Shown: piece after piece, positions 30,224 through 39,999 of the stretch
How positions within the stretch are numbered: the first letter of the stretch is position 1
Layout: each line of letters begins with the position of its first letter
NCBI RefSeq assembly: GCF_014218705.1
Contig: NZ_JABBJF010000001.1
Span: 248,001 to 312,000, forward strand
Direction of reading: 5' to 3'
From: Kluyvera sichuanensis
GTDB taxonomy: Bacteria; Pseudomonadota; Gammaproteobacteria; Enterobacterales; Enterobacteriaceae
Length of the DNA: 64,000 bases
Position numbers and translations under genes: made by a program
The notes under the pieces: generated by a model
What the model was told of the DNA's origin: nothing
The model's input: only the letters and a program-made list of their open reading frames with translations
Database searches by the model: none

Positions 30224-30509
30224 TTAAGGGTATCCATTTTATAATGTTAGGGCTCACCGTACAGCGTGTTTCAGTCCGTGAGAAAGAACTGAATGACAAA
30301 GCGGGTAAAGGGGTGCGCAGCCAATAGGTGTATCGACATCCGTTTTTATAGAGAGTTCAGCGCATACGACTAAACCTCAGCAGGACGGCCTGGATTATTT
30401 GGCTTATAGGCAGGAATTACAATAACAGAAAATGTGCTTATTGATTTCGATACAAAAAATGTGATTTTTTAGGCAGTCAGGGCGCTTGGCACGCCCTGAC
30501 AAAGTGAAA

Positions 30510-31925
<1,416 letters not shown>

Positions 31926-31983
31926 TTAAGTGGAGCAACCGGTTTCTGAAACCGGTTCCATTGATGAGATCTGAATCACTCTT

Positions 31984-32127
31984 TTACGATGACGGCGGGA
32001 CATTTTTTTGCAGCGTTGCGGTAGCGGGCTCCGGCGGCTGGTAGTTATCGATGTGATGCGCGACAAACAGAAGCAGAACGGAAAAACCCAGAATAATCCA
32101 ACCAATTAATTCAACAATACGCGTCAT
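31984..32127 (-). CDS. blr: small membrane protein Blr
   Basis: 47-aa single-pass membrane peptide MTRIVELIGWIILGFSVLLL..., ending in a soluble tail with the motif HIDNYQPPE. It matches E. coli Blr (41 aa), linked to beta-lactam tolerance and cell division, in motif and in position next to ydgJ. A second ATG four codons upstream (32137-32139, 51 aa) is possible; neither start has a strong ribosome-binding site. The C-terminal tail is longer than in E. coli. Confidence 0.8.
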   Translation of the reverse strand: MTRIVELIGWIILGFSVLLLFVAHHIDNYQPPEPATATLQKNVPPSS

Positions 32128-32377
32128 TACGGAAGTCATGAAATTTTACTTACAGTCCATTGATAAAAGAGAGCCAGGGCAAGATCTTAGCGTGCCTGCG
32201 TCACAACGCAAGTTTTCAGCCGAATCGTTTCGACAGGTGGTGGTTATTTCACCAATTGACGGGGCAATGGACCATAATGTTATTAAACTGTTGTATGAAC
32301 GCTTCAGATGAGTTCAAATAAAGAAATCGATTACAAAATCAGTTCAAAGCACACCAAATAGAGAAGTGAGGCGACAT

Positions 32378-33418
32378 ATGAGTGACCAAATCCGTGTGGG
32401 ATTAGTGGGTTATGGCTATGCCAGTAAGACATTTCACGCGCCGCTCATCAGCGGCACGCCGGGTATGGCGCTTGCCGTCGTCTCCAGTAGCGATGCCAGT
32501 AAAGTTCATGCAGATTGGCCAGCGGTGCAGGTCGTCTCCGACCCGACGGCGCTATTTACCAATCCTGATATCGACCTGATCGTTATCCCGACGCCAAACG
32601 ATACCCACTTCCCGTTAGCGAAAGCGGCGCTGGAAGCGGGTAAAAACGTGGTGGTGGATAAACCATTCACCGTGACACTGTCACAGGCGCGTGAACTGGA
32701 TACGCTGGCTAAACAGCAGGGCAAACTGCTGTCGGTGTTCCATAACCGCCGCTGGGATAGCGACTTCCTGACGGTGAAAGCGTTGATCAACGAAGGCAAG
32801 CTGGGCGATATCGCTCACTTTGAATCACATTTTGACCGCTATCGTCCGCAGGTACGCGCCCGCTGGCGCGAGCAGGCTGGGCTGGGCAGCGGTATATGGT
32901 ATGACTTAGGCCCGCATCTGCTGGATCAGGTCGTCACCCTGTTTGGTTTACCGCAGAGTATGTATGTTGATCTCGGTCAGCTGCGCCCCGGCGCGCAGTC
33001 CACAGACTACTTCCATGCGGTGTTAACCTATCCGCAGCGCCGCGTTGTGCTGCACGGCACGCTTCTGGCGGCGGCGGAAACGGCGCGCTATATCATTCAC
33101 GGTTCCGAGGCAAGCTATGTGAAGTTTGGCCTCGACCCGCAGGAAGATCGCCTGAAAAGCGGGGAACGTCTACCGCAGGCCGACTGGGGCTACGATATGC
33201 GTGACGGCGTGTTAACAACGGTGGACGGTGAAACGCGGGTGGAAACGACGCTGTTGACGCAACCGGGCAACTACCCAGCGTACTACGCGGCAATCCGCGA
33301 TGCGCTGAACGGCATCGGTGAGAATCCGGTACCGGCCGGTCAGGCGATCCAGATTATGGAACTGATTGAGCTGGGGATGGAATCTGCGAAACACCGTGCG
33401 GCGCTGACGTTAGTGTAA
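32378..33418 (+). CDS. ydgJ: Gfo/Idh/MocA-family oxidoreductase YdgJ
   Basis: NAD(P)-dependent oxidoreductase, 346 aa. Rossmann motif GLVGYGYASKTFHAP, the cofactor/catalytic DKPF segment and the C-terminal Gfo/Idh domain containing IWYDLGPHLLDQ are present. Start at 32378 after gaagtgaggcg. Orthologous to E. coli YdgJ; physiological substrate not established. Confidence 0.93.
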   Translation: MSDQIRVGLVGYGYASKTFHAPLISGTPGMALAVVSSSDASKVHADWPAVQVVSDPTALFTNPDIDLIVIPTPNDTHFPLAKAALEAGKNVVVDKPFTVTLSQARELDTLAKQQGKLLSVFHNRRWDSDFLTVKALINEGKLGDIAHFESHFDRYRPQVRARWREQAGLGSGIWYDLGPHLLDQVVTLFGLPQSMYVDLGQLRPGAQSTDYFHAVLTYPQRRVVLHGTLLAAAETARYIIHGSEASYVKFGLDPQEDRLKSGERLPQADWGYDMRDGVLTTVDGETRVETTLLTQPGNYPAYYAAIRDALNGIGENPVPAGQAIQIMELIELGMESAKHRAALTLV

Positions 33419-33435
33419 TCGCCAAGGTATTGAGG

Positions 33436-33469
33436 AATCCCGGCAGGCGTACCTGCCGGGATTTTTTTA
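33436..33469 (+). terminator. terminator of ydgJ
   Basis: Perfect 12-bp stem AATCCCGGCAGG/CCTGCCGGGATT with a CGTA loop followed by seven Ts, running into the add stop codon on the other strand. Confidence 0.92.
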
Positions 33470-34468
33470 TGCCTGTTTAACGCGGGCGGTAAGCGCCTGT
33501 TTTTCGGCAGCGGAAAGGAACGCCATTTCCAGACCATTGATCTGCGCCTGACGAATTTGTGCCGGGCTTAAGCCTGCTGCTGGGGCGGCAGTGTGGTACT
33601 CGTGCTGAATATCAATCCCCTGAACTGCCGGATCATCGGTATTGATGCTTGCCAGCACGCCGTGTTCAAGGAACGTTTTCAGCGGATGTTGTGCCAGCGA
33701 TGGCACGGTGCTGGTCTGGATGTTGGAGGTCAGGCAGGATTCAATGCCGATACGTTTTTCCGCGAGGAAATCCATCAGTGCCGGATCCAGAATGGCCTTC
33801 ACGCCGTGACCGATACGCTCAGCGCCGAGGTCGCGAATGGCCTGCCAGATGCTTTCCGGGCCTGCGGCTTCGCCCGCGTGAACGGTGATACGCCAGCCTG
33901 CATCGCGCGCACGGGTAAAGTGGTTCAGGAACAGATGTCCCGGGAAGCCCAGTTCATCACCAGCCAGGTCGAGGGCGGTAATTCCGTCACGGTGGGCCAG
34001 CAGGGCATTGAGTTCTTCTTCACAGGCCGCTTCGCCAAAGGTACGGCTCATAATGCCGATAAGACGCGCTTCAACGTTAAAGGTTTTGCAGCCTTCTTTA
34101 ACGCCAGCGATTACCGCTTCAACCACGCCGTCGACCGGCAGCTGGTGGGTCATCGCCATGTAGCGCGGAGAAAAGCGCAGCTCAACGTAGTGCAGGCCGT
34201 TACGGGCCGCATCTTCAATGTTTTCATAGGCGACGCGGCGGACGGCGTCCAGAGAAGCCAGAACCTTCACGCCCCAGTCAAGCTTGCTCAGGAAGCTCAC
34301 CAGATCGGGTTCATTACTGGTCACTTGTACGTGGGGCAGCAGGGTTTCAAGCGTAGTAGCGGGGAGCGCGAGATTGTACTGGCGGCCGAGATCGAGGATG
34401 GTCTGGGCACGGATATTACCGTCAAGGTGGCGGTGGACATCGGTTAAAGGCAGGTTGGTATCAATCAT
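33467..34468 (-). CDS. add: adenosine deaminase
   Basis: Zn-dependent adenosine/deoxyadenosine deaminase of purine salvage, 333 aa as in E. coli. Metal and catalytic motifs: [20 protein letters not shown] (His and catalytic Glu), RIGHG and NTDDP. Start at 34468 ([14 protein letters not shown]) matches the family; an ATG... four codons upstream is less likely. Confidence 0.97.
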   Translation of the reverse strand: MIDTNLPLTDVHRHLDGNIRAQTILDLGRQYNLALPATTLETLLPHVQVTSNEPDLVSFLSKLDWGVKVLASLDAVRRVAYENIEDAARNGLHYVELRFSPRYMAMTHQLPVDGVVEAVIAGVKEGCKTFNVEARLIGIMSRTFGEAACEEELNALLAHRDGITALDLAGDELGFPGHLFLNHFTRARDAGWRITVHAGEAAGPESIWQAIRDLGAERIGHGVKAILDPALMDFLAEKRIGIESCLTSNIQTSTVPSLAQHPLKTFLEHGVLASINTDDPAVQGIDIQHEYHTAAPAAGLSPAQIRQAQINGLEMAFLSAAEKQALTARVKQA

Positions 34469-34569
34469 GATCGCACTCATTTTTTAGTTAAAGTGCAAAC
34501 CATTATACAACATGCCGGTAACCAGTTAAAAGTGTTGAAAAATAGATGCTTTTACAATCGCTTGGGGGG

Positions 34570-34684
34570 ATATGGGGTTATTTTCAGCATTTTTTCGTGT
34601 AGTGCAGCGATCGCGTTCTCTAGTGCGGTATATCCAGAAGGACCTGTTTTAAAATTAAAGCCAAAAGATGACAGCCAAAAATAG
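34570..34684 (+). other. possible small exported-peptide remnant
   Basis: An open stretch to a TAG at 34682-34684 encodes a hydrophobic, signal-like segment (FSIFSCSAAIAFSSAVYP) and then EGPVLKLKPKDDSQK. No good start codon or ribosome-binding site exists in this frame; the strong ggggggat upstream of an ATG serves another frame that stops after 26 codons. Looks like a decayed small secreted protein gene or chance. Confidence 0.25.
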
Positions 34685-34761
34685 TAGGAATAATCTTAAT
34701 ATGTTGTTGTTTTTATCCCGATCTGAATAATGCGTATGACAATCCATAAAGGCAACGTTTT

Positions 34762-35211
34762 ATGAAAATTCACGCTGTTACGATCATTGCGCTGCTTTTT
34801 CTTCCTTCTCTTGCATATTCAGAACAGCAGGAACGGGAATACAACACCTGGTACTTACGAAATGCCATTCTTTATGACATGACGCAGACCTCAGAGGGGT
34901 TTCCCGTCATGCTAAGTATCGCCCAGCCAGGTCGAATCGGAGCCAATATGGTGGTGTCTTACCTGGCTGAGGGGCCGTGCGCGGGTGGTGCTAAAACGTT
35001 CAATGTTAATGGCAAAGATATTCCAGCCAAATACAGCTGCGTGCCGGTAGGCAAGGACCGGATCGAACATTACGCCCTTAACGATTCACAGCAAATCAAT
35101 GAGATGGTGAATCACCTCGAGTCTGATTTCACCTTGTTGTTGCAGAATAATATCAAGGTATGGGCAGCCAATATCAAATCGCCGAAGTATGGTATGGCGC
35201 CGAGGTTTTGA
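34762..35211 (+). CDS. secreted protein of unknown function (149 aa)
   Basis: The N-terminus MKIHAVTIIALLFLPSLAYS is a clear Sec signal peptide, likely cut after YS. The mature part has one Cys pair (GPCAGG and KYSCVPVG), probably a disulfide, and no recognised domain. I do not recognise the family. Base composition is slightly more AT-rich than the neighbours. It lies alone between add and the MocR regulator in an accessory region. Confidence 0.75.
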   Translation: MKIHAVTIIALLFLPSLAYSEQQEREYNTWYLRNAILYDMTQTSEGFPVMLSIAQPGRIGANMVVSYLAEGPCAGGAKTFNVNGKDIPAKYSCVPVGKDRIEHYALNDSQQINEMVNHLESDFTLLLQNNIKVWAANIKSPKYGMAPRF

Positions 35212-35229
35212 TATTCGCCCTAAGCGTGC

Positions 35230-36603
35230 TCAGACCGGATAATTCAGCATCGCAGGTCGTTTAAGCTGGGTGATAATCCGCTTAATTATCAACAGCGCCT
35301 GAGTCAGCTTTTCCATATCCGGCCCGCCAATACACAATCGAATTCCCGCCTGATCGGCGAACGGTGTCACCTCCGTTGAGGCGGGCGACGTCACTTTAAT
35401 ACCGGCGGCAAGCGCTGCCTCGTAGAAAGGGTGTACGTTTTCCCGGGGTAGTGGCAGCCAGAGGTGGAAGCTGGGCAGCCCTGAGTGGTACAGGTTTTCG
35501 CCCAGAATATCGCGTGCCAGCGCGTATCGGCGTGTAGTCTCTTGCTCAATGGCGAGGGTGACGGTTTCGGCAGTGCCGTCCAGCAGCCACTGCTCCATAA
35601 TGGCACAGCTCAGCGGTGAAACCATGATAGCCGTTGTTCTGAGCATCGATTCTCCCTGCGCGTAGAGCGCCTTGGGCAGCAGAAGCCCGCCAATTCGAAG
35701 CGCTGGATTAAGGATCTTCGACAGGCTATTTACATACAGGGTGATTTCCGGTGCCAAACGGGTGATTTGCGGTATGTCGATATTGCGGGTCAGCCGATAA
35801 ACATCATCTTCAATGATAAACAGCTTCCGTTCCCGGCAAATGCGCACCAGTTCATGACGACGCGTCAGACTCATCACCCGCGTTGAAGGGCTTTGCAGCA
35901 GCGGGGTCACATACACCGCCGCGTTGTGTTCACCGCGGGCGTCGAGCGCTGCTTCTAACGCTTTCACATCCATACCGTCATCATCCATTGGGATGCCGAC
36001 CAGCGTCAGATTGAGCAGTCGCGAAAGTTGAATCAGTCCGGAATAGGTCTGCGCCTCAACGTACAGCGTACTGAACGGCTTGCAGACGGTGGAGAGCGCC
36101 ACCGACAGCGCATGCTGCGCGCCGCTGGTGATAATGAGCTGTTCAGCATTGGCCTCAACGCCAAGCTGGGTAAACCAGCGCGCCAGCAGTCGTCGGTGCT
36201 CATCATGACCAGCGGGAGGGGCATAAAAGTTAAACATATCCATATCCGGCCGACGTGCGATGGCGGTGAGCGTCGCGCCGAGTGAACGCGCCGTCAGGGC
36301 GGCAGGCGGCGTGTTCTGCGAAAGGTCGATAACTTCTGCGCTACGCGCGTTTGCTAGCGCGACAAACATTCCGCTGCCCTTAACGCTGCGGACCAGGCCA
36401 CGTTTTTCGAGTATCCCGTAGGCTTTGGTCACCGTGCCAAGGCCAATACTCAGGGTATCCGCGAGATCCCGATGCGCCGGTAAGCGTGCGCCGTAGGGCA
36501 GTAGGCCGGAAAGAATATCTTCCGATAAAGCCAGTACCAGCCGTTCGGTGGGGGATGTTGTCTGTTCGGCAAGCCGTGGCTGCCAGGGGGAGCGTTCGCG
36601 CAT
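35230..36603 (-). CDS. MocR-type GntR/aminotransferase regulator
   Basis: PdxR/MocR-family regulator, 457 aa. The N-terminal winged helix has LPAHRDLADTLSIGLGTVTKAYGILEKRG. A fold-type-I aminotransferase domain follows, with the PLP-binding lysine in NSLSKILNPALRIG. ATG at 36601-36603 is chosen because upstream in-frame sequence crosses the inverted repeat and has no domain. Divergent from azlCD with a perfect 9-bp inverted repeat between; it likely controls that transporter. Confidence 0.88.
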   Translation of the reverse strand: MRERSPWQPRLAEQTTSPTERLVLALSEDILSGLLPYGARLPAHRDLADTLSIGLGTVTKAYGILEKRGLVRSVKGSGMFVALANARSAEVIDLSQNTPPAALTARSLGATLTAIARRPDMDMFNFYAPPAGHDEHRRLLARWFTQLGVEANAEQLIITSGAQHALSVALSTVCKPFSTLYVEAQTYSGLIQLSRLLNLTLVGIPMDDDGMDVKALEAALDARGEHNAAVYVTPLLQSPSTRVMSLTRRHELVRICRERKLFIIEDDVYRLTRNIDIPQITRLAPEITLYVNSLSKILNPALRIGGLLLPKALYAQGESMLRTTAIMVSPLSCAIMEQWLLDGTAETVTLAIEQETTRRYALARDILGENLYHSGLPSFHLWLPLPRENVHPFYEAALAAGIKVTSPASTEVTPFADQAGIRLCIGGPDMEKLTQALLIIKRIITQLKRPAMLNYPV

Positions 36604-36622
36604 CTGATCACTTAAGTGTAAT

Positions 36623-36654
36623 GTGACACTATATATGTTTACTAATAGTGTCAC
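36623..36654. promoter_or_regulatory. inverted-repeat operator, MocR regulator / azlC
   Basis: GTGACACTA and TAGTGTCAC arms (perfect, 9 bp) with a 14-bp AT-rich spacer, centred between the divergent regulator and azlC starts. Candidate binding site of the MocR-type regulator. Confidence 0.65.
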
Positions 36655-36704
36655 GCATTCTATGCTAATGCCAGCTAAAGCAGCATCCGAAACAGGCATT
36701 CAAT

Positions 36705-37457
36705 ATGAGCATAAAAGATATTTCCGTTATTGCGGACGGACCAGACACGTCTGCGCAAAGTGATTCCGTGGGCGCTGAATTTCGTCGTGGGATTAAAGAA
36801 GGGCTGCCGGTATTACTTGGCGTTATTCCATTTGCGCTGGTGCTTGGCGCACAGGCGAGCCATAAAGGATTAAGTCATTTTGAAGTGCCGCTAATGACCG
36901 GGCTTAATTTTGCCGGTGGCTCTGAGTTTGCGGCAATACAAATCTGGACCAATCCGCCGCATATTTTATTAATTATGGCCGTGACCTTTCTGGTGAATAG
37001 CCGACATATTTTGATGGGGGCGACGTTGGTGCCACTGCTGGCGCGTTTCCCGAAACGTAAGGTGCTCCCGGCGTTGTTTTTGATGACTGACGAGAGTTGG
37101 GCATTGAGTTACAGCGATGCGCAAAAGCGAGCTGGTCGTGGAATGCTCAGTTTTAGTCTGCCTTATTATCTGGGGGCATCGCTGTCGTTTTATGCCATGT
37201 GGGTGGGTTTCACTGCCCTTGGCGCACTGGCGGGACCGGTGCTGGGCGATGTTCACCGTTATGGTTTTGATATGGCGTTCCCGGCGGTATTTCTGGTGCT
37301 GGTCCGGGGTATGTGGCGCGGAGTTCGCAAAGCGCTGCCGTGGCTGACCAGTTTGCTGGTGGCCGTGGCGGTGTATCACTTTATACCCGGCGTCTGGTAC
37401 GTTATCGCCGGGCCGCTGGCCGGGTTAGCGGTGGCCTGGCGGTGGGGGGATAAATAA
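36705..37457 (+). CDS. azlC: AzlC-family permease
   Basis: 250-aa membrane protein of the AzlC/YgaZ family, the large subunit of branched-chain or other amino-acid exporters. Contains the family stretch LPVLLGVIPFALVLGA and GSEFAAIQIW and about seven hydrophobic segments. Its stop overlaps the azlD start (TAATG), indicating coupled expression. Start ATG at 36705 has a weak ribosome-binding site. Substrate unknown; not orthologous in context to ygaZH. Confidence 0.87.
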   Translation: MSIKDISVIADGPDTSAQSDSVGAEFRRGIKEGLPVLLGVIPFALVLGAQASHKGLSHFEVPLMTGLNFAGGSEFAAIQIWTNPPHILLIMAVTFLVNSRHILMGATLVPLLARFPKRKVLPALFLMTDESWALSYSDAQKRAGRGMLSFSLPYYLGASLSFYAMWVGFTALGALAGPVLGDVHRYGFDMAFPAVFLVLVRGMWRGVRKALPWLTSLLVAVAVYHFIPGVWYVIAGPLAGLAVAWRWGDK

Positions 37458-37759
37458 TGCCGGATCAGCAAACGCTGTTTGCCATCGTGTTGATGGCGGC
37501 AACCACCTATTTAACCCGCATCTCTGCGTGGCTCATTTTACGAAATCGTACGCTGACGCCGGGTGCTATGGCGGTACTGCGTTCATCGCCGGGGTGCGTC
37601 ATGCTGGCGTTTATTGCCCCGTATTTTGCTTCAGGTAACTTTATTGATTTAATTGGCCTGGGCGTGACGTTTATTGCGGCTATCCGTTTTTCTATGCCAG
37701 TAACCGTTATTATCGGCGTGCTCGCTACGGCGCTGTTACGCCACTATTTTTCTTTGTGA
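37457..37759 (+). CDS. azlD: AzlD-family permease subunit
   Basis: 100-aa small membrane partner of AzlC (AzlD/YgaH family), with three to four helices and the typical TYLTRISAWLILRNR start. Overlaps azlC by one base and is followed 11 bases later by a 34-codon membrane-peptide gene. Confidence 0.87.
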   Translation: MPDQQTLFAIVLMAATTYLTRISAWLILRNRTLTPGAMAVLRSSPGCVMLAFIAPYFASGNFIDLIGLGVTFIAAIRFSMPVTVIIGVLATALLRHYFSL

Positions 37760-37770
37760 GGATATTCGCA

Positions 37771-37875
37771 ATGACCCGAACTTTGCGCAACGCCCGTTTA
37801 GCGGTAATTATCATGAGTGTCGTGATGATTGCTATTTTTCTGCTGAGCGCGGCATCTGTACTGATGCAAAAATAA
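37771..37875 (+). CDS. 34-aa membrane microprotein downstream of azlD
   Basis: Small protein MTRTLRNARLAVIIMSVV..., with a basic N-terminus and one transmembrane helix, ending MQK. Strong ribosome-binding site (gaggat) 7-8 bases upstream. Placed 11 bases after azlD in the same direction, so probably the third gene of the operon. I do not recognise it; it could be an accessory subunit of the exporter. Confidence 0.65.
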   Translation: MTRTLRNARLAVIIMSVVMIAIFLLSAASVLMQK

Positions 37876-37892
37876 TATTGCGGTGGGATAAT

Positions 37893-37920
37893 CACTCCCC
37901 GCGCGACTGCGCGGAGAGTG
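37893..37920. terminator. hairpin between convergent azlCD operon and DUF1348 gene
   Basis: CACTCCCCGCGC/GCGCGGAGAGTG arms (12 bp with one mismatch/wobble) and a 4-base loop. No T-run on either strand, so termination strength is uncertain. Confidence 0.45.
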
Positions 37921-37926
37921 CTGCTG

Positions 37927-38397
37927 TTACAGTCCTAATTCGCTAAGCCCCGGATGATCGTCCGGGCGTCGGCCCTGGGGCCAGTGGAACAGGCGTTCAT
38001 CTTCGCGAATCGGCAGGTCGTTCAGGCAGGCAAAGCGGCGCTGCATCAGCCCATCCTCGTTAAATTCCCAGTTTTCATTGCCGTAGGAACGAAACCAGTT
38101 GCCGGAATCGTCATGCCATTCGTAGGCATAGCGCACGGCAATACGGTTGCCTTCAAAAGCCCATAGCTCTTTGATAAGGCGATATTCCTGCTCTTTTTTC
38201 CATTTTCTCTCGAGAAAGGCCTGCGCCTCGGCGCGTCCGTGGATAAACTCGGCGCGATTTCGCCACTGGGTATCGGTAGTGTAGGCCATCGCGACTTTCA
38301 CCGGGTCGCGACTGTTCCAGCCATCTTCAGCAAGGCGAACTTTTTCAATCGCACTTTCGCGAGTGAAAGGCGGGAGTGGCGGGCGACTGATGCTCAT
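37927..38397 (-). CDS. DUF1348 / NTF2-like protein
   Basis: 156-aa protein of the DUF1348 (SnoaL/NTF2-like) family, recognised by [24 protein letters not shown] and the Trp-rich [12 protein letters not shown]. Function of the family is unknown; the fold usually forms a small ligand pocket. Divergent from a TetR gene with an 18-bp palindrome between them. Confidence 0.85.
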   Translation of the reverse strand: MSISRPPLPPFTRESAIEKVRLAEDGWNSRDPVKVAMAYTTDTQWRNRAEFIHGRAEAQAFLERKWKKEQEYRLIKELWAFEGNRIAVRYAYEWHDDSGNWFRSYGNENWEFNEDGLMQRRFACLNDLPIREDERLFHWPQGRRPDDHPGLSELGL

Positions 38398-38418
38398 AAA
38401 AACCTCCAGAGTGACAAT

Positions 38419-38436
38419 GTAGACAGATCTGTCTAC
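38419..38436. promoter_or_regulatory. 18-bp perfect palindrome, TetR operator candidate
   Basis: GTAGACAGATCTGTCTAC, an exact palindrome in the gap between the divergent DUF1348 and TetR genes, 22 bp before the DUF1348 start. Likely operator for the adjacent TetR regulator. Confidence 0.7.
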
Positions 38437-38486
38437 TTGGTGCTAACGTATTCCCGTCTCCAGAGTTTGTCAACGGTGAAAAAACG

Positions 38487-39065
38487 ATGAATAACGCGGT
38501 AAAAAACGGTTCAAAGGCCATCAGCGCCAGGGAAAAAATTCTCACCACGGCGCATGCGCTATTTTACTTACACGGTATTCGTGCCACCGGTATTGATAAA
38601 ATTATCGAGCAGGCCGGGGTGACCAAAGTCACGTTCTATCGTCACTTTCCCAGCAAGAATCAGCTGATTTTCGCCTATCTGGATTATCGCCACACGCTGT
38701 GGATGACGTGGTTTAGCGATACGCTACAGCAGCAAAGTGAAGCCGGGCAGGCGCCTGCTACGGCGCTGGTCGCCACGATGCGGCAGTGGTGGGAGCAGCC
38801 TGACTTTCGCGGCTGCGCTTTTCTGAATGCGACGGCGGAGATAGGCGATGCGCTGCCCGAGGTTGAGCAGTTGACTCGCGAACATAAAGCCGCCGTTGCC
38901 GCCGAACTGGCAGGGCGCTGGCCGGGCCATGAGACCGCAGCGGTAGTGGTGGCGCTGGACGGCGCGATTATGCACGCGCAGATGGGGCTGCCCGTTGAGG
39001 CAGTGGCGGCGCAACTGGCTCAACTTCTGAACGCGCTGCTGCCAGCGGTTAATAGGTCAGCGTAA
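38487..39065 (+). CDS. TetR/AcrR-family regulator
   Basis: 192-aa repressor-type protein with an N-terminal helix-turn-helix (GIRATGIDKIIEQAGVTKVTFYRHFPSK) and a ligand domain containing a WWEQPDFRGCAFLNA segment seen in many TetR oxidoreductase regulators. Probably regulates itself and the divergent DUF1348 gene. Its end overlaps the convergent pilus tip gene by 17 bp. Confidence 0.88.
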   Translation: MNNAVKNGSKAISAREKILTTAHALFYLHGIRATGIDKIIEQAGVTKVTFYRHFPSKNQLIFAYLDYRHTLWMTWFSDTLQQQSEAGQAPATALVATMRQWWEQPDFRGCAFLNATAEIGDALPEVEQLTREHKAAVAAELAGRWPGHETAAVVVALDGAIMHAQMGLPVEAVAAQLAQLLNALLPAVNRSA

Positions 39066-39999
39066 TCACCACCGTGTCGGAATAGTCCCCCGCCGACGGC
39101 CACTTCTGTGAGGGTACGTCGCCGTAGACCACCAGATTCTGCGGCTGACCGTCGCCGGAATACTGTTTCTCCGGGTTGTCAGGCGACCATTCGACGGCAT
39201 GGGCAGCATCCTGATACAGACCATAGCTGACGCATTCGCCGTCGTGGCAAAGCTGTCGGGCGTTACCGTCCGCGTGCAGGCCGCGGCCGATGCCAACGGC
39301 ATAGGTGGTGCCCGTCGGGCACTGAATGCTGATGCCGGCAGTTGAGCTTGCCTGCAACGTGTCAGCTTCGGCAGGTGATTTACTGCCAAATTCCATGCTA
39401 TCGACGCTGACGATTTCGCAGCCATTTTTCACCGTGGCGGTAGCGCTGATTTGATCGGTGATAAGCGTGCCAGACTCTTCGCTGCATGATGGCAGCGATT
39501 GCATCGACGACGCTGAGGCATAGCGTATCTGAACGCCGGTGGCGTAATCGTAATAACTCCCGGCGCTGATGTTGCTCTGGCCGGGGTTGATTTTGCCGAT
39601 GAGCGGAATGTCATGCTCAACGTTACCCTGACCGGACGCCAGCGACATATCAATCTGCGCGTAGACGTCACTGTTCTGACTCAGCGGGTGTCTCAGGTCG
39701 TACAGTGAGTACAGCGAAAAATAGAGCGGCGTGGTGGACGGCTCATTCTGGCTCATCGGAATCGGGTCGTTTGCCATTAGCTTCAGACAGGCGCGAACGT
39801 ATTCCGGCTGCCCGTCGTAGTTGTTGCAGGTAAAGGTCAGCCTGGTGCTGGTCGCGCTGCTAACGCCCGGCGTAACGGTACCAAAACTCAGCCCCGGCGG
39901 GCTACCGTTCCAGCAGTTTGCCGCCTGCGCGGCGGGGTTAAAGGTGAACATCAGCAGTATAAACAGGCCGATAAATCCTATTGAGCGAGTGACTGGCAT
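39049..39999 (-). CDS. Csu-type pilus tip adhesin (two SCPU domains)
   Basis: 316-aa exported protein with signal peptide ending NPAAQA. Two spore-coat-U (SCPU) domains, at about residues 27-170 and 175-316; each starts with a Cys motif (NCWNGSPPGLSFG, GCEIVSVDSMEFG) and the last ends DTVVITLTY. Two-domain layout is typical of the CsuE-like tip subunit of archaic chaperone-usher pili. ATG at 39997-39999 chosen because the signal peptide starts there; it overlaps the usher end by 22 bp. Last gene of the operon. Confidence 0.85.
   Translation of the reverse strand: MPVTRSIGFIGLFILLMFTFNPAAQAANCWNGSPPGLSFGTVTPGVSSATSTRLTFTCNNYDGQPEYVRACLKLMANDPIPMSQNEPSTTPLYFSLYSLYDLRHPLSQNSDVYAQIDMSLASGQGNVEHDIPLIGKINPGQSNISAGSYYDYATGVQIRYASASSMQSLPSCSEESGTLITDQISATATVKNGCEIVSVDSMEFGSKSPAEADTLQASSTAGISIQCPTGTTYAVGIGRGLHADGNARQLCHDGECVSYGLYQDAAHAVEWSPDNPEKQYSGDGQPQNLVVYGDVPSQKWPSAGDYSDTVVITLTY

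Noticed and set aside
30270-30340. 22-codon minus-strand frame upstream of cnu (MSIHLLAAHPFTRF...)
   Set aside because: It could recall the small E. coli ydgU, but similarity is not convincing and there is no ribosome-binding site.
34573-34653. 26-codon frame MGLFSAFFRVVQ... after a strong ggggggat
   Set aside because: Short, arginine-rich, overlaps a more protein-like frame and has no support beyond the purine-rich stretch.
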